Below are positions 37,327-49,100 of a stretch of DNA of 64,000 bases, in pieces. Below the pieces are notes generated by a model, which had not been told where the DNA came from, did not search any database, and saw only the letters and a program-made list of their open reading frames with translations. Every line of letters starts with the position of its first letter. Position 1 is the stretch's first letter. Position numbers and translations under genes: made by a program. Origin of the DNA: Schistosoma haematobium (lineage: Eukaryota > Platyhelminthes > Trematoda > Strigeidida > Schistosomatidae); the NCBI RefSeq assembly GCF_000699445.3, contig NC_067202.1, positions 10,349,458 through 10,413,457 on the forward strand, read 5' to 3'.

Positions 37327-38154
37327 CTATGTAGTGCTGTTTGTCCAGTTCCTTTTTAGCTTCAGTTTTAAATTGGCCACAACTAGGTGGTGATCTGAAG
37401 CTATGTCAGCTCCTCTCCTGGTTCTCACATCTTTCATTGTCCTTCGGAACTTTTCATTGATGCAAATATGATCTATCTGGTTCTCTGTGCTGTGGTCCGA
37501 TGAGATCCATGTAGCTTTGTGTATACGTTTGCGTGGAAATATTGTACCGCCTATGACCAATTTGTTCCAAGCACACAGATTTACAAATCGTTCTCCATTT
37601 TCGCTTCTCTCTCCCAGTTCATGTCGTCCCATGATATCTTCATATCCAGTGTTGTCTATTCCGACTTTGGCGTTTATATCTCCCATCAGAATGGTGAGGT
37701 TCTTTCTTGGGCAATGCTTTATGATTGATTGCATCCGCTCGTAGAATTGATCTTTAATGTCGTCGTTGCTATCATTGATGGGTGCATAACACTGGATAAT
37801 ATACATTGTGATACCCTCCTTCTTTGTCTTGAATGATGCTTTGATGATTCTGGATCCGTGAGATTCCCATCCTACAAGTGCATTTCGTGCTACTTTGGAC
37901 AGCATTAGAGCAACTCTCTCAGTGTGTGGAGCATGTTCCGCTTTGTGACCGGAGTATAGCAGTATCTCTACCGTTTTTAGCCTTTTCTGCCCAGCTTGGG
38001 TCCAATGGGTTTCGCTGATTCCCAGTACTGCCAAGTTGTATCTCCTCATTTCTGTTGCTATTTGACTGGTCTTCCTGGTCTCCCACATTGTCCGGACGTT
38101 CCATGTACCTATAAAAATTTTTGCTCTGGTTGTTAGAAGGGGCATCGGCCTCAT
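37327..38154 (-). pseudogene. RTE AP-like endonuclease domain
   Basis: 275 residues. FIGTWNVRTMWE near the N terminus, ISETHW (catalytic Glu region), IQCYAPIND, LMGDINAKVG, QIDHICINE and ASDHHLVVA follow the canonical order of the endonuclease that nicks target DNA. All key motifs are present. The frame breaks after KLKLKRNW. The initiator is the Met of MRPMPLLTT at 38154. Confidence 0.87.
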
Positions 38155-38380
38155 GGCTCCCGAAGCAGCTCGGCTTTCACTATGAGGCCTTATAACTCTT
38201 CTGAATGAAGACCTTCTAACTCCCAGGGTAGAGTTTAAATGGTTCGAATTATTTTTTCTGGTAAGCGTTTTTTTAGCGAGTTAGTTTTCTACGGGATGGA
38301 GTAGCTAATCCCATGCCCAACCCTCTTCCTTTACCCGGGCTTGGGACCGGCAGTAACTCTGGAAGAGCTACAGGCGGAGT
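38155..38380 (-). other. RTE 5' UTR
   Basis: Contains CTGCCGGTCCCAAGCCCGG and ACTAACTCGCTAAAAAAACGC on the minus strand, shared with the isolated fragment at 53.46 kb. The outer boundary (CTCCGCC or CTCCACC) coincides in both copies, so it marks the true 5' end. The first about 35 nt can form a small hairpin. Confidence 0.65.
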
Positions 38381-38600
38381 TCATTGATCACTGGGTGATG
38401 ATTAATGTCATGTATATCAGGTCCTTCTTAGTGCAGATTGAATCCTGTCGACCGAGTTGTAATTCGGTCACCAGTTTATGTGACTCGCATTGCATGAATT
38501 ATGTTGAGATAAGATGGTGGTACACCTTGCTGACGAGTGTCAAGTAGCACGAAACCTAAGTCCAGGATTTCCTGTTGACTACCTCCAACCACCATCTTAA
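38381..38600 (+). mobile_element. Hammerhead-bearing repeat next to RTE 5' end
   Basis: Unassigned segment ending in a complete hammerhead. AAGATGGTGG (38511-38520) pairs with CCACCATCTT near the end, closing a long stem I. The opposite orientation and position head-to-head with the RTE 5' end may be chance or a shared junction. Confidence 0.5.
38511..38598 (+). ncRNA. Hammerhead ribozyme with intact core (CUGACGA class)
   Basis: Core CTGACGA at 38530-38536, stem II GTGT/GCAC with a CAAGTA loop, GAAA, C, CTAA, GTC cleavage triplet, then CAGG pairing with CCTTG (4 bp, one wobble). The outer helix has 10 bp. Helix III is the minimal two-pair type. Every invariant core position is present, so this is the best candidate for activity in the window. 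Stem I has an internal bulge. Confidence 0.78.
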
Positions 38601-41600
38601 ATCATTTAGCATTCAAAGACAAGTTGAAATAAAAATCGAAAATCAGTCACTTAAAAAATGAATGGGATAGAAGGATGGTCGTTGTTACTACTCACGTATG
38701 AATAAATCTTATCGGTAGAAAATATTTATCTTTTAACATGCCCATATCGATAAATATTGTTAGTCGTAGCCATACGATAACGACAGGACCTGATTAACTT
38801 ATCAGATAAGTAATAAAAGTCAATGTTATCGTGTTGACAGTTAACTTAGTATATAATAAACTGAGTGTTTGCCTAGTAAAACAAACCTATGACATCAAAT
38901 ACTTTGAGTGGAAAGATTATGAGTTAATATGTAAGAATAAAAGATGGTTTACAATACTATTTATAAATTTAACCAATATATACATGATCTACATCAAAGA
39001 TTTATAAATGTTAACAAAGCATTTAAGAAGGTAGAAGTGTTTATCACTGGTCCCACTGAATTTTAGTACACATTTGCCAATAACAAAATTTCTAGCTTGT
39101 TCAGGATACACTCACATGTAATTCATGTTATTTTTCCTCACTTATGATGCTTCATGCTTCATTATTGATTTGTGAAAATGTCTATTTACGGAAAAGTACA
39201 TATTAAGCATTATGCTTTCATTAAGCACAGTTTAATGATGTCTCAAATCCACTTTGGTGGAATAAATAATGTCATGATGATGATCATTAAGAACTCAGAT
39301 GGATGATTTGGTTGGTGTTTTTAAGTTCTCCCTGTCAGACAATATAACCAACAGAATTGATAGCTCTGCAAATGAATAATCTTCACTAAACAATGTAACA
39401 GGTTTAGTACATTCGTAATTCATGAGTTCACGAATTGTTAGATATCCACATCGGTCTGTAAATCACTTAAATATAAAGAAGTTTCCCAAAATTATGTTTA
39501 GATTTTTAAAAGCTCATTGGAAAGATCTAGAAACTAACTCCATTATGTTGTTCATTAGTCTAAGTCATCAAGCAATAAAGTTATTACTAATCCTAGTATT
39601 TCTTTTCTTTAAACTTCAAGAACACTAGTAACTCTTTGAAAGTGGTATTTTCACATTTCCATACTTTTAATTTCATTAAGAGTTGAATTATCAAGGATTG
39701 TGTAAGTCTAGAGATTAGCTTATAATTCAATAAATCTCATGTCTTTAGTGTACAGAATTTGATTACAACTTATCACGTAAAAATTTATCACAAGGATAGT
39801 AATATTCACAGTTCATGTATTAAATCAATGATAGTCAAGGGTAATTTGACGGGAATTTCATTAGCTCAAAAGACCTTGTCCTTAGACCAGAATGATGAGT
39901 AATCAGGTTAAATAAAAGAATGTACTTTTTTTATACAGAGTTAGTATATCCAATTAGTTGATAACAAAGGAATTTAATGACCAGATTAGTTTTGTATAGA
40001 AATTGATGTAAATTGTACATACATAGATATTCGTGTTTACGCTAAGAAGGCTTTAAATTACCTAATTTCTTTATTGTTGTTAATAACCTGAATTTTTGGT
40101 AAACAAACTTGTCTATTTTAACGAACGATTCCAGTTATGATCATGTTTTATACACTAACCATTGTATTTTTCACGATTTCAAGATCATCTTCTCATATGG
40201 TTATAGAATATGTCAAATACGATTTCTTGTGTTCAATAGTATTTGACTTAATAATTTAGCAGAAACCGTTATTGTTCGATCTAACTCAAATAGTTTTTAT
40301 TCCGATCACATTTAAAATGTTATCATAAAAAAATATATTTAGTAGATTTACTGATTTCAGCATAGCTTACTGAATGTAAGACTATAATTTGATGATTTCA
40401 TAAACTTAATAGTCTTGCGTATTTCAAATAGTTGATTCTCATGTTCTTTCATCAAAATTTCTGAAGTAATTTTAGGTAAAATTTCGTAAGGTTTGATTTT
40501 TAATTCAACATAGCTACAGCCCGCAAGTGATTCCATCGAAGACCTGTAAGTATTAAAAATATTTTGGCACTGTTAATCGAACCCAGAGCTATAAATACGA
40601 AAAACTATATCACGGCAATCCTCTCAGGATGTACGTATGCAAACACGTTGATTAGTGTTTGAACTAAAGTATGACATATTAATTGTTTTGGGTAATTAAT
40701 ATTCATAGCGTCCAATGCTGAAATATAATTGTCTATCAGTAGTGTACAATCGTCACTTCAGATTTAAGTTTATGCCACTACACAATTTTGATTACGCGAA
40801 GATCTATCATAATAGTTATCTGATTTCTTACTAATTCAGCTTATTGTAATTTTCATTTGAAATCCTTGATGTTATTACTCTTACAGAAATGCAACATTGA
40901 ATTCCGTACCAGAAAACGAGTTGAACCTATACGTTTCGGGATACTATAGTACCTAATACCTTTTGAAGTAGGCGAGATAGAACACACTAGTCAAGGTACG
41001 TCACAACGTTGCACTTCATAAACGCCAAAATATCCTTTGTTTTCGTGACAAAATTCCTATCGTCACATACAAGCTTAACCAATCAAATGGGGGTTTGTAG
41101 GTCAAGTTAATTCACGAAAATGATTCGTTCATTTGATCAGAAGGTAAAACAGACTGTTATGATTGGCTGAGCGTTTATTTCAAGGTTGTTTTTTTACACG
41201 TGCTGCCCACGCCATACGAATAAACAGTTTTAGGATCTTAGCTTGCAAGTGGACCAAACAGTTCACAGAGAGGTTGGTTGTTGTTTTGTTTTATATATTT
41301 TGTGGTTCAAGTTACTTCTGAATTTTCCTCTATCCAATTTTGAATATATTTTCGTTTGTGTGAAACTTTGCACAAGGTTTACTTGAATACGTTCATAGTC
41401 GGAAAAGTACAATTAATACGTGCAATTAATGGCAAACTATTTGAATGGTTGAAAACACAATTTCTGGACGAACCAATAAAGTTAAAGATGACAAGTGTTG
41501 GATTTTGACGCGAAATCGATTTATCTGTATGTCTATATAGTATTTCGACATTAACTGTGATTGCTGACCCTAATTTCAACATTTCAATCCCAATCCTAAG

Positions 41601-41835
41601 TCCTCACTAAATTATAACCCTCTTTTGATAAATAATTTTTTCAAGGTCACCTTGGGATGTCGTCCATAAATGTGTTCCGACCCACTTTCATTTAGAATTA
41701 TGTTAGTTCGTTTTCTAGTATGATGTAACATTCAGGAATTTCACCTTACGTTGAATTTAGTAATATACACTTATTTTAACATTTATTTTATCTCTACCAA
41801 CACAATTGTATTATCAGAATGGGAATTCGTGCAGG
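38601..41835. other. AT-rich region, no gene seen
   Basis: No supportable gene. A possible degenerate Sm-alpha tail (CTCTCAGGATGTACGTATGCAAACACG) lies near 40620. Sequence at 41040-41250 is less AT-rich and may be a repeat of unknown type. Confidence 0.4.
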
Positions 41836-41897
41836 TTGTGGTAGTTTTAACAGTTGGATTCGTCAGTCGATCTAAGCTAGACCACCACTGAAAACCT

Positions 41898-41952
41898 GTA
41901 AGCACTGGACAACCGTTTCGTACTAACCTGAGACTCCTCAGCAGTGCGCATC
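41898..41952 (-). ncRNA. Hammerhead with intact core, CUGAGGA class (left unit)
   Basis: On the minus strand: GCGCACTG pairs with CAGTGC (6 bp, stem I), CTGAGGA, a stem II that pairs only partly (GT/AC then a mismatch), GAAAC, GGTT, GTC. All core nucleotides are present. The weak point is stem II. Confidence 0.65.
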
Positions 41953-42133
41953 CATAAACCAACACGTCAGGCTCAAACCCAAAACCTTCAGTCTCTTGAG
42001 CGAGCTCTTCAATAGACCCATTGATTTGTAGTTAGGCATTGACACCGTTGGATACCGGCTCAGTTGTATAGGGGCTAAGCGTCCGCGCGAGACCGGAGGT
42101 CATGTGTTCGATTCTCACGTGTGGGGTCGTGGA

Positions 42134-42186
42134 TGCGTACTTCTGAGGAGTCCCATGCTGGAACAAAGTGATCGTCCAGTGCTTAC
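42134..42186 (+). ncRNA. Mutated hammerhead, CUGAGGA class (right unit)
   Basis: CTGAGGA (42143-42149) and GTCCC are intact, but the GAAAC box reads CAAAG, so catalysis should be lost. GTC and CAGTGCTTACAGG follow. Confidence 0.6.
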
Positions 42187-42462
42187 AGGTTCTCAATGAT
42201 GGTCTAGCTTAGACCGATTCATGAATTCAACAATTGTAATAATAGAATTCTTTGTTTTATTAGTTGCGTAATGTGTTACTGAATATAAACATAATTAGCT
42301 CAAATACTATTATTGTCATAGTTTTATTAGTAAACAACAATAGTCATTTGATGAACTTATTAATAGGTGATCGGATGCGAAATTTTACATTTATACCCAA
42401 TCAGAATTTCCAGTAATCACACTCCAAGTGATGAAAGATAGTGTTTTCTTTGAAAAGCACTT

Positions 42463-42975
42463 ATTTATTTTATTTATTTAAACTCAAACATTGGTACAAG
42501 GAGGCACCAAAGAGTTATGCGCTACACAAATCACTCGATTTATGGGAGGGCTGGGGTACTGCTCGAATGCTCAAGCCGAAGCAGGTGGTTTCCTTAGGGG
42601 GCCACACCCGGAGCCTTTGACCTAATGGTCTGATCCACAAGGCAGTGGAGCAACATCAGGAGATGCAGTCCCATGGTAGCTGGTGACCAACAATCGGTTC
42701 ATACGCCATTTGTTTCCTTAGGATCCTGGAGCTCATGTGCATCACTGGTTTGGAATGAGGTTTCCCCTACTCCCCTAAGTGGATCCCCCATACCTACCAA
42801 CCTGGTTAAAGCGCCGGACATTCCCTTTTCGTTCTCTCAATTTCGTAAACAACATCATCGCCATGAGATGGCAGTGAGTAGAACTTTCCAGAAAGTGGTT
42901 GTATATGTGTGGCCATGTGAAAGCATTGTAAGGGGGAGAGTGGACTCGATCGTACTAGGGCATTTGGAGGCTGAT
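42463..42975 (-). repeat. Interspersed repeat R-A, near-full copy
   Basis: In element orientation it runs from a GC-richer head (CCCTAGTACGATCGAGT...) to a (TAAA)-rich tail at 42463-42480. About 510 bp, non-coding. Head plus microsatellite tail is typical of SINE-like elements mobilised by RTE-type LINEs, but I cannot name the family. Confidence 0.7.
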
Positions 42976-43985
42976 AATGCTCTGTAATCTGTTGATTTTT
43001 ATTTCTATGCAAGAATACTTCTATTTCTCCACTGATGAGTTAGTTGCACTCACGTACTGTACCAAATTCATACTCATAAATATACTTATCATATATTCCT
43101 GTGTCATCATCATGAAGCATGTCAGGATCATATTGGGATCAATATCATGATTCGTTTTTTATGTGACCTCTAATACTATTAAGAAACTTTCAGTAACACC
43201 ATGTATTTGGTTTCACGAATACTTGAGAGATCTTTATGTATCTGCAAAGTAGATTTTCACCATTCTACTTCCAAAGTGATGTCGGCTGCATTTATTTGCA
43301 GAATTGATATTAACTTGTGCTTTGTTTCACTAAAGTAACTGTGAGTGACTTTGATTTCATCATGTCATTTTACACTGGAATTTTTAGCACCACATCTAAA
43401 TTAGTATATAACAATAACATTTCCAAAATAGGTTGTTTGGACACTTTTGTCCACACACCAATATAAAACTGTGTCTGCATCTGTCTAATGTCTAATCTTT
43501 ATCCAACCACCTCAGTTTAGGCAAGGTTTTAATATGAATGAAGATCAAGATTGAGAAAATACTAGGCAGTTGATTCTCGTCTACATAAAGAAATCAAATT
43601 TGATTAAAAAATCTTGTCATCTGTTCCACAAATAGTTGTCGAGTTTACACGTATGACATTGAAACGATCTACATTACCGATAAAACGTTTTCATCGTTTT
43701 AACAGCTTTTCATTCTGCCAATATTCGATTCCTTTGAATATACAAGTGAAGTCTACAAGCCATGTCTTAAATTCTGGAATATTATTTTAAAGGTATCCGA
43801 AAGTGTAAATTTTTACCTGTTTGTCACATTATCTCGACCATTAGGTTGACCGAGAAATTAACGTACAGCAGTATATCTACAAAACAAATAAAATCAAGCT
43901 CATCAACATCCTATCATTTTGGCTTACACACCTATTCACTTGATAGTGACCTAGAAAAATAATATCGATTGGCTCGAAATGTGAT
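42976..43985. other. AT-rich, no gene seen
   Basis: No supportable feature. Confidence 0.4.
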
Positions 43986-43987
43986 CA

Positions 43988-43988
<1 letters not shown>

Positions 43989-44061
<73 letters not shown>
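43989..44061. repeat. (AT)n microsatellite
   Basis: About 72 bp of AT dinucleotides. Confidence 0.95.
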
Positions 44062-44063
<2 letters not shown>

Positions 44064-44431
44064 AATAGTTCATTTACCATATAAGCGAAATAAAGTTTTC
44101 TGAACTAAAGTGCACATAGATTAAGTAACTCAAATTAATGCTATGACTACTGATCAATATTTTTACTTTGTTATCAATCATTGAGTCATTCATCTCATGT
44201 TATGTATTTTAACCACGGACTAAAGGTTCTATGTCTCATATTTTAAAATTTTCCTAGTGCTTTAATCAGTAAACAGAGTGGTTTTGTTTACCTACTTCAA
44301 AAGTTTCTAAAACGTTTCTTCTCAACTTCTGTTTATTATTTATTTTTGTCCGATTCTTGCCTCATAAACACCATTGATAGGGAAGAAAAGATCTGTTGTA
44401 AAGTAATTTTGTCATATGGTACAAATCTATA

Positions 44432-44600
44432 GGTGGGGGTGACTTAGTGGTAAAGGCATTCGACTTTCGGGCTATCACGTTCGAAATTGAAACCCTACGT
44501 CATCCACTTCAGTTTGGGTAATCGGGTAGTATCATTGACCATCACACTTAGAGTACAGTTCATGTTCAAGTAATTGATGAATAAATTGATTTATTTCCAT
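44432..44600 (+). mobile_element. tRNA-derived SINE-like element
   Basis: GGTGGGGGTGACTTAGTGGTAAAGGC (A-box-like) and ACGTTCGAAATTGAAACCC (B-box-like), then a body that aligns with 52.21-52.38 kb (CATCCACTTCAGTTTGGGTAATC versus CATCTACTTTCATTTCGGGCAATC). No hammerhead was seen. Confidence 0.6.
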
Positions 44601-46011
44601 TCCTTTATCGCAGCCCTTAAATCCGAATTGGTAATATGCTAAAAACTTCTGTGAATTGACCCTTCACTCCCAGTTATACCTACCTGTTTACTAATAGATA
44701 TAAAGAACGAATGCCGATGGTGATAAGTTTGAGCGGCACAGCTGTTTGAGAATGATTTCAAAAGACATCACATTCGCTAACACTTTTTCTATAGCAGTCA
44801 CTTAGCTACCTAAGAGCATGTTTGATCAAAAAATTTCTGGCGATGATAAGGCACTGGGCATGATAAAGAGCCAGAATTCTCTATTATCTTTGAGCAAACT
44901 CTGGATATCAACCAATCAAATGTAAACATCGGACTTCTGTTTCCAATTTTGTGGGAACGCTCTCGTTATCCTCGGCCTTATCAGTGCATTTGAGGAACAG
45001 GCAAAATATTTTAGATTTTCGTGAACAGCTAAAAGTCGACTGTTTGTAAAGTGTTGCTTTCTGATGCTGTAACTTGAGAAAAGTGGATATCATAATATCC
45101 TGCACATGGTATTATCGAAGGCTCTTAGAATAACACCAATTTTTGTCAGTTACTTCTTATTCGATTGCTTATAATTGTCCGAACAGAATTACTTAGTTGT
45201 ATTATTTTTATTGAAATACATCAGTTCAGATGTCCATATGAGGCTAAGTGCACAAACCATGGTACTAACCAGCTTAACGAGACAACTGGGATCTCTGTAG
45301 CCTAGAGAAGAATAAATTAAGTCGACTTATGATTTAGTTTTATCCAGTTTGGGTCAATAATGGTAGACGAGAGGAAAGGATTTAGTGTTATTTACTGTAT
45401 TCCTTTGTAATCTAATGGGATACAAAATTTTTCCCATAGCTGAACCTAGATTTTACCTACATATGCATTACGTCTTTTCTATTGTTTGCGTAATGTTGAT
45501 TGCTTTTTACGTTTTGGTTCTTATCATATGCTAAATTTTGTTTGTTTTATCATGTTACCTTTATTATTTTTGCTGTTAACATCACATTTGTCACTGTACT
45601 GTTGTTTATTTATTAAATGCTTTTCCGTACCCTACACTTTTTTTATAATTTGACTTACAAATCGGCATAAATAGCTCACTGTTTTCTATAAATTTATTCA
45701 TAGTTATGCCTAGTAGAAAGATTCTGAAAAGCATCTAATCGTCGAAAAACAGTTGTTCGTTTATTCTCCTTGTTTTGTAATTCAGCAGTTAAAATGTGAT
45801 ACCAATAAATTTTATTTGATATTTGTTTGGAGTAAAAAGACCGTTTAGAGGCAGAAAGTGATGGGATTGAGGTAACTGCACTATAAGATATTTACTAATG
45901 ATATATTTATGTATTCGTGAAGTTTTCTCTTTGTGTATGCTGTGCATACTGTTATTCTCCCTTGAATTTTTGATTTAAAGTACTTTCCAAAACTGGTAAA
46001 ACGATAGTGAA
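44601..46011. other. Upstream flank of the 46-kb gene
   Basis: No gene or repeat identified. The promoter and any 5' UTR exon of the downstream gene probably lie here, but I see no decisive motif. Confidence 0.35.
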
Positions 46012-46104
46012 ATGTTGGAAGCTGAGAAATATGAACAATCATCATCACCGTCGTCAGTATCTGATCTTATCGATAGTGAGAATTGTGGAATAGATGCAAT
46101 TCGG
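46012..46104 (+). CDS. Exon 1 (start codon exon)
   Basis: ATG at 46012 with an in-frame TAA 15 nt upstream. 31 codons (MLEAEKYEQSSSPSS...), then GTTTGT donor, phase 0. The upstream stop argues that this is the first coding exon unless an acceptor lies between. Confidence 0.5.
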
Positions 46105-49100
46105 GTTTGTGTTTACCTTGAAAGTCATATTAACCTATTTTAAATGATTCTCTATTGTTAAATTTCATAGTTCCCAAACTATAACTCCCTTTTGGTATAT
46201 CTTTAATAGAGTTTAAGGGTTTTGAAGAGATATGAATTTTGTTAACCATAATAAATGGTATTCGTCACAGATATTCTCTGTCGCTATTAACAGTAATATA
46301 ACTAATGTGTGAAGTTTAGGTATATGTACTCGGCCTTACGTCACGCTATTGATAAGAAGGCTGCTGAAACTGTCCAAACCAATGTATTTAGGAAGTTTTA
46401 AACATATAACCAATTGATTGAAAGCCAGCTGCTCTAGTCGCTAAGCCACAGCTCCAACGCCATTCTCAACGGTCTGCTATAAAAGTGTTATTGGTGATAA
46501 TATTTCCTGATTTCTATTATTGAATCGATTTTCGGCTGTTCGATCGGACTAAAGTGCATGAGTCGCATCATACTGTTGCTTGAAGACACTGACTAGACTG
46601 AAAATTTTCCGAAAAATTTGAGCAATTTTTAAAAAAATGTTCAACTTGCATTTTGTATCTGTAAAGTGAGTGGTCGCTAACTTTTTTATCCAGATGTCTA
46701 ATCTAAAAGCAAGAAATTAGATCGTTGAAGATTTGCATTGAAAGAGCCAGTTTTCCCTTGTTTGTAATAAGCTCCGAGAAAAGATGAATTTTACTTGATA
46801 ATATCTACTTTTACTAGAATCATTTATAAGAAAACCCAATTTCTTTGTTGTGAATTCATGTATCATCGTATTTCAATAAGCTATTTCCATAAACCTTAGC
46901 TTACAAACAGACTGCTTACCATATTTTCTCACAACCTATTACTCATATCATTTTAGAATGAAATGTAGGTTGGTTGTGGTTTGAAATACTAAAATTTATA
47001 TACTAGTGTTCTGTGATTTAGAATATATGTAAACGACCCTCATAGTTACTGATTTTTATGTAGAATAGATGACATCTAGCTAAAAGTAGAATACAGGACG
47101 CGCGTTTTTCCCTATTTAGGACTATTCAGCGGGACGTACCTATATCTCAGAGCTGATGTTCACTCCTGGATGATTTCTAATGGATTCAAACCAGTTTTAA
47201 ACGGCTTCACAAACAACGTCACGTCTAAGTAATTCAAGTTACCACTGACCTATTGTAGAATTGATATATTTACAGCTGAAAGATCATTGAGTAATGACCA
47301 CTATCATGTTTGTCTAGTCCTTAAGCACTGGTCAAATTCGATCAAGGTGAAATGTATATATGTCTATAAGAGGTCTTGTAAATCATGGAACAGTGTATTC
47401 AGTTTACATCCTACTTAACATACTCTGCTTTTTATTCGAACAATCCTGATTATTTTAGTCTTTGACTATTCTGTCGTCATATGCACAAGGGTTATTGTAT
47501 TATCCAACCACTGCCAGGGAAGTTCTACTCACTGCCATCTCATGGCGATGATGTTGTTTACGAAATTCAGAGGACGAAATGGGAATGTCCGGCGCTTTAA
47601 CCGGGTTGGTGGGTATGGAGGATCTACTTAGGGGAGTAGGGAAACCCTCATTCCAAACCAGTGATGCACATGAGCTCCAGGATCCTAAGGAAACAAATGG
47701 CGTATGAACAGATTGTTGGTCACCAGCTACCATGGGACTGCATCTCCTGATGTTGCTCCACTGCCTTGTGGATCAGACCATTAGGCTGAAGGTTTCGGGT
47801 GCCTGTTTCGGTTTGAGCATTCGAGCAGTATCCCAGCCCTCACACAAATCGAATGATTTATGTAGCGCATATCTGTTTGGTGCTTCCTTGTATCAGTGTT
47901 TATGTGTTTGAATAAATAAAATAAATAAATAAATATTGTATTATCCAGTGTCATGTGACGATCTAATATTAGGTCAGTCTAGTGAACCCATTTTGATTGT
48001 CTAGAGAACAGAGTGAAGCTCAATATTTTATACAAGATTATTAAAGTTGTCTCGTGATTTTTACACTTAAATATTTTTTATTGAAAATTCTGTAATTGTA
48101 CTATTCACTTTTCCTTGTATTGGCTATGTGTACGTTATCACTATTGAAAATACCAAACGGGAATATTCATCACAGAAATCTTTCAACATTAAAGATTCTG
48201 TCAGCTGTTCGTCTTCAATTATTCCAGATGAAGTTTCTTCACGTTTCATACCCATAGGATCTTTTCTTTCATCAATACTTGAACCTATTCCACAAGGTCA
48301 GGAATTAGCAGTCGGTTCAATGACTACTTCCACAGGTGTGTTATTAGTTTGTTATCTAAGGACAAGAATTATGTGTACTATTAGATACCCTAATTGGTAA
48401 TCTGTGTTTATTGGCTTAATGCATAAATTACAATTTCTATTGATAATTGATATGTCATTTTTCCTCTTTATTGTATGATTAATTTTCTAATGAATTTAGT
48501 GGTTGCGAATAAGTGCTTATTGTAAATGATAATCGATCATTTATTTTATTGCACTATGATAGCGTTTTTTGAATGATCACTTAAACAAATATATACTTAT
48601 TACGTCAAGTTTTCAACGATAATTGTCTGATTGAATGAATCAAGAGAGACAAACACAGTTAACTATCAGTCACTTATCATCTTTTCTTTTTATTTGTTCA
48701 CTTTTAAATACCGTAAACTTATATTTCTCGATACAGCTTAGAAGTTCTTAGATTAATTTTACTGAATATACGTCAAATCTAACTTTATAATAAGAATAAT
48801 AAATGATTATTTTTAACGTGAGAATATATTCTGTGAAAATAATGAAAAACAGTATTGTAGCTTATACACAGTTGGAACAGATTCACTAGACAATTGAATA
48901 TTTGATGTGCATAAAAAAAGCCAATCTATTGATTTCATCCGAAATTCGCATGTTGTAGCATATAACGCTAACTTGTAATTGTGCTTGATGGATTTAAATG
49001 ACTGGTTGCTGGTGCAAAAAGAGACATTATTGAATGATTTGTTTCTTTTACTTATCCTTATTAAACAGTTTACATTCATCCTTCTATACATTCAATTCAC

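Larger units (their letters stand above)
35512..38380 (-). mobile_element. RTE-clade (SR2-like) non-LTR retrotransposon, 3' end missing
   Basis: Minus-strand order: a 5' UTR (38380-38155), AP endonuclease, linker, reverse transcriptase. The RT C-terminal region stops matching near 35512, after a segment equivalent to CLRKILQIH of the 31-kb copy. About 450 bp plus the GTAAG tail are therefore missing. Loss of the 3' end with a retained 5' UTR is opposite to the usual 5' truncation. At least three frame interruptions make it inactive. Confidence 0.87.
41838..42230. mobile_element. Fold-back element, third full copy
   Basis: Two tRNA-like/hammerhead units face each other. The left unit is on the minus strand (tRNA-like about 41970-42025) and the right unit on the plus strand (A-box-like TAGGGGCTAAGCGTCC at about 42078, B box TGTTCGATTCTC at about 42107). 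Terminal repeats contain CTAAGCTAGACCACC and its mirror. Both units keep a hammerhead. Confidence 0.72.
46105..48175. other. Intron 1 of the 46-kb gene
   Basis: Holds a degenerate tRNA-like segment (minus, 46428-46478), an Sm-alpha relic (47.04-47.39 kb) and an R-A repeat (47.50-47.93 kb). No further exon was seen. Confidence 0.5.

Noticed and set aside
42673..43012. Open frames across the R-A repeat (also at 47500-47733 and 58941-59231)
   Set aside because: Similar frames appear in several copies on either strand with different breaks. They follow the repeat, not a gene.
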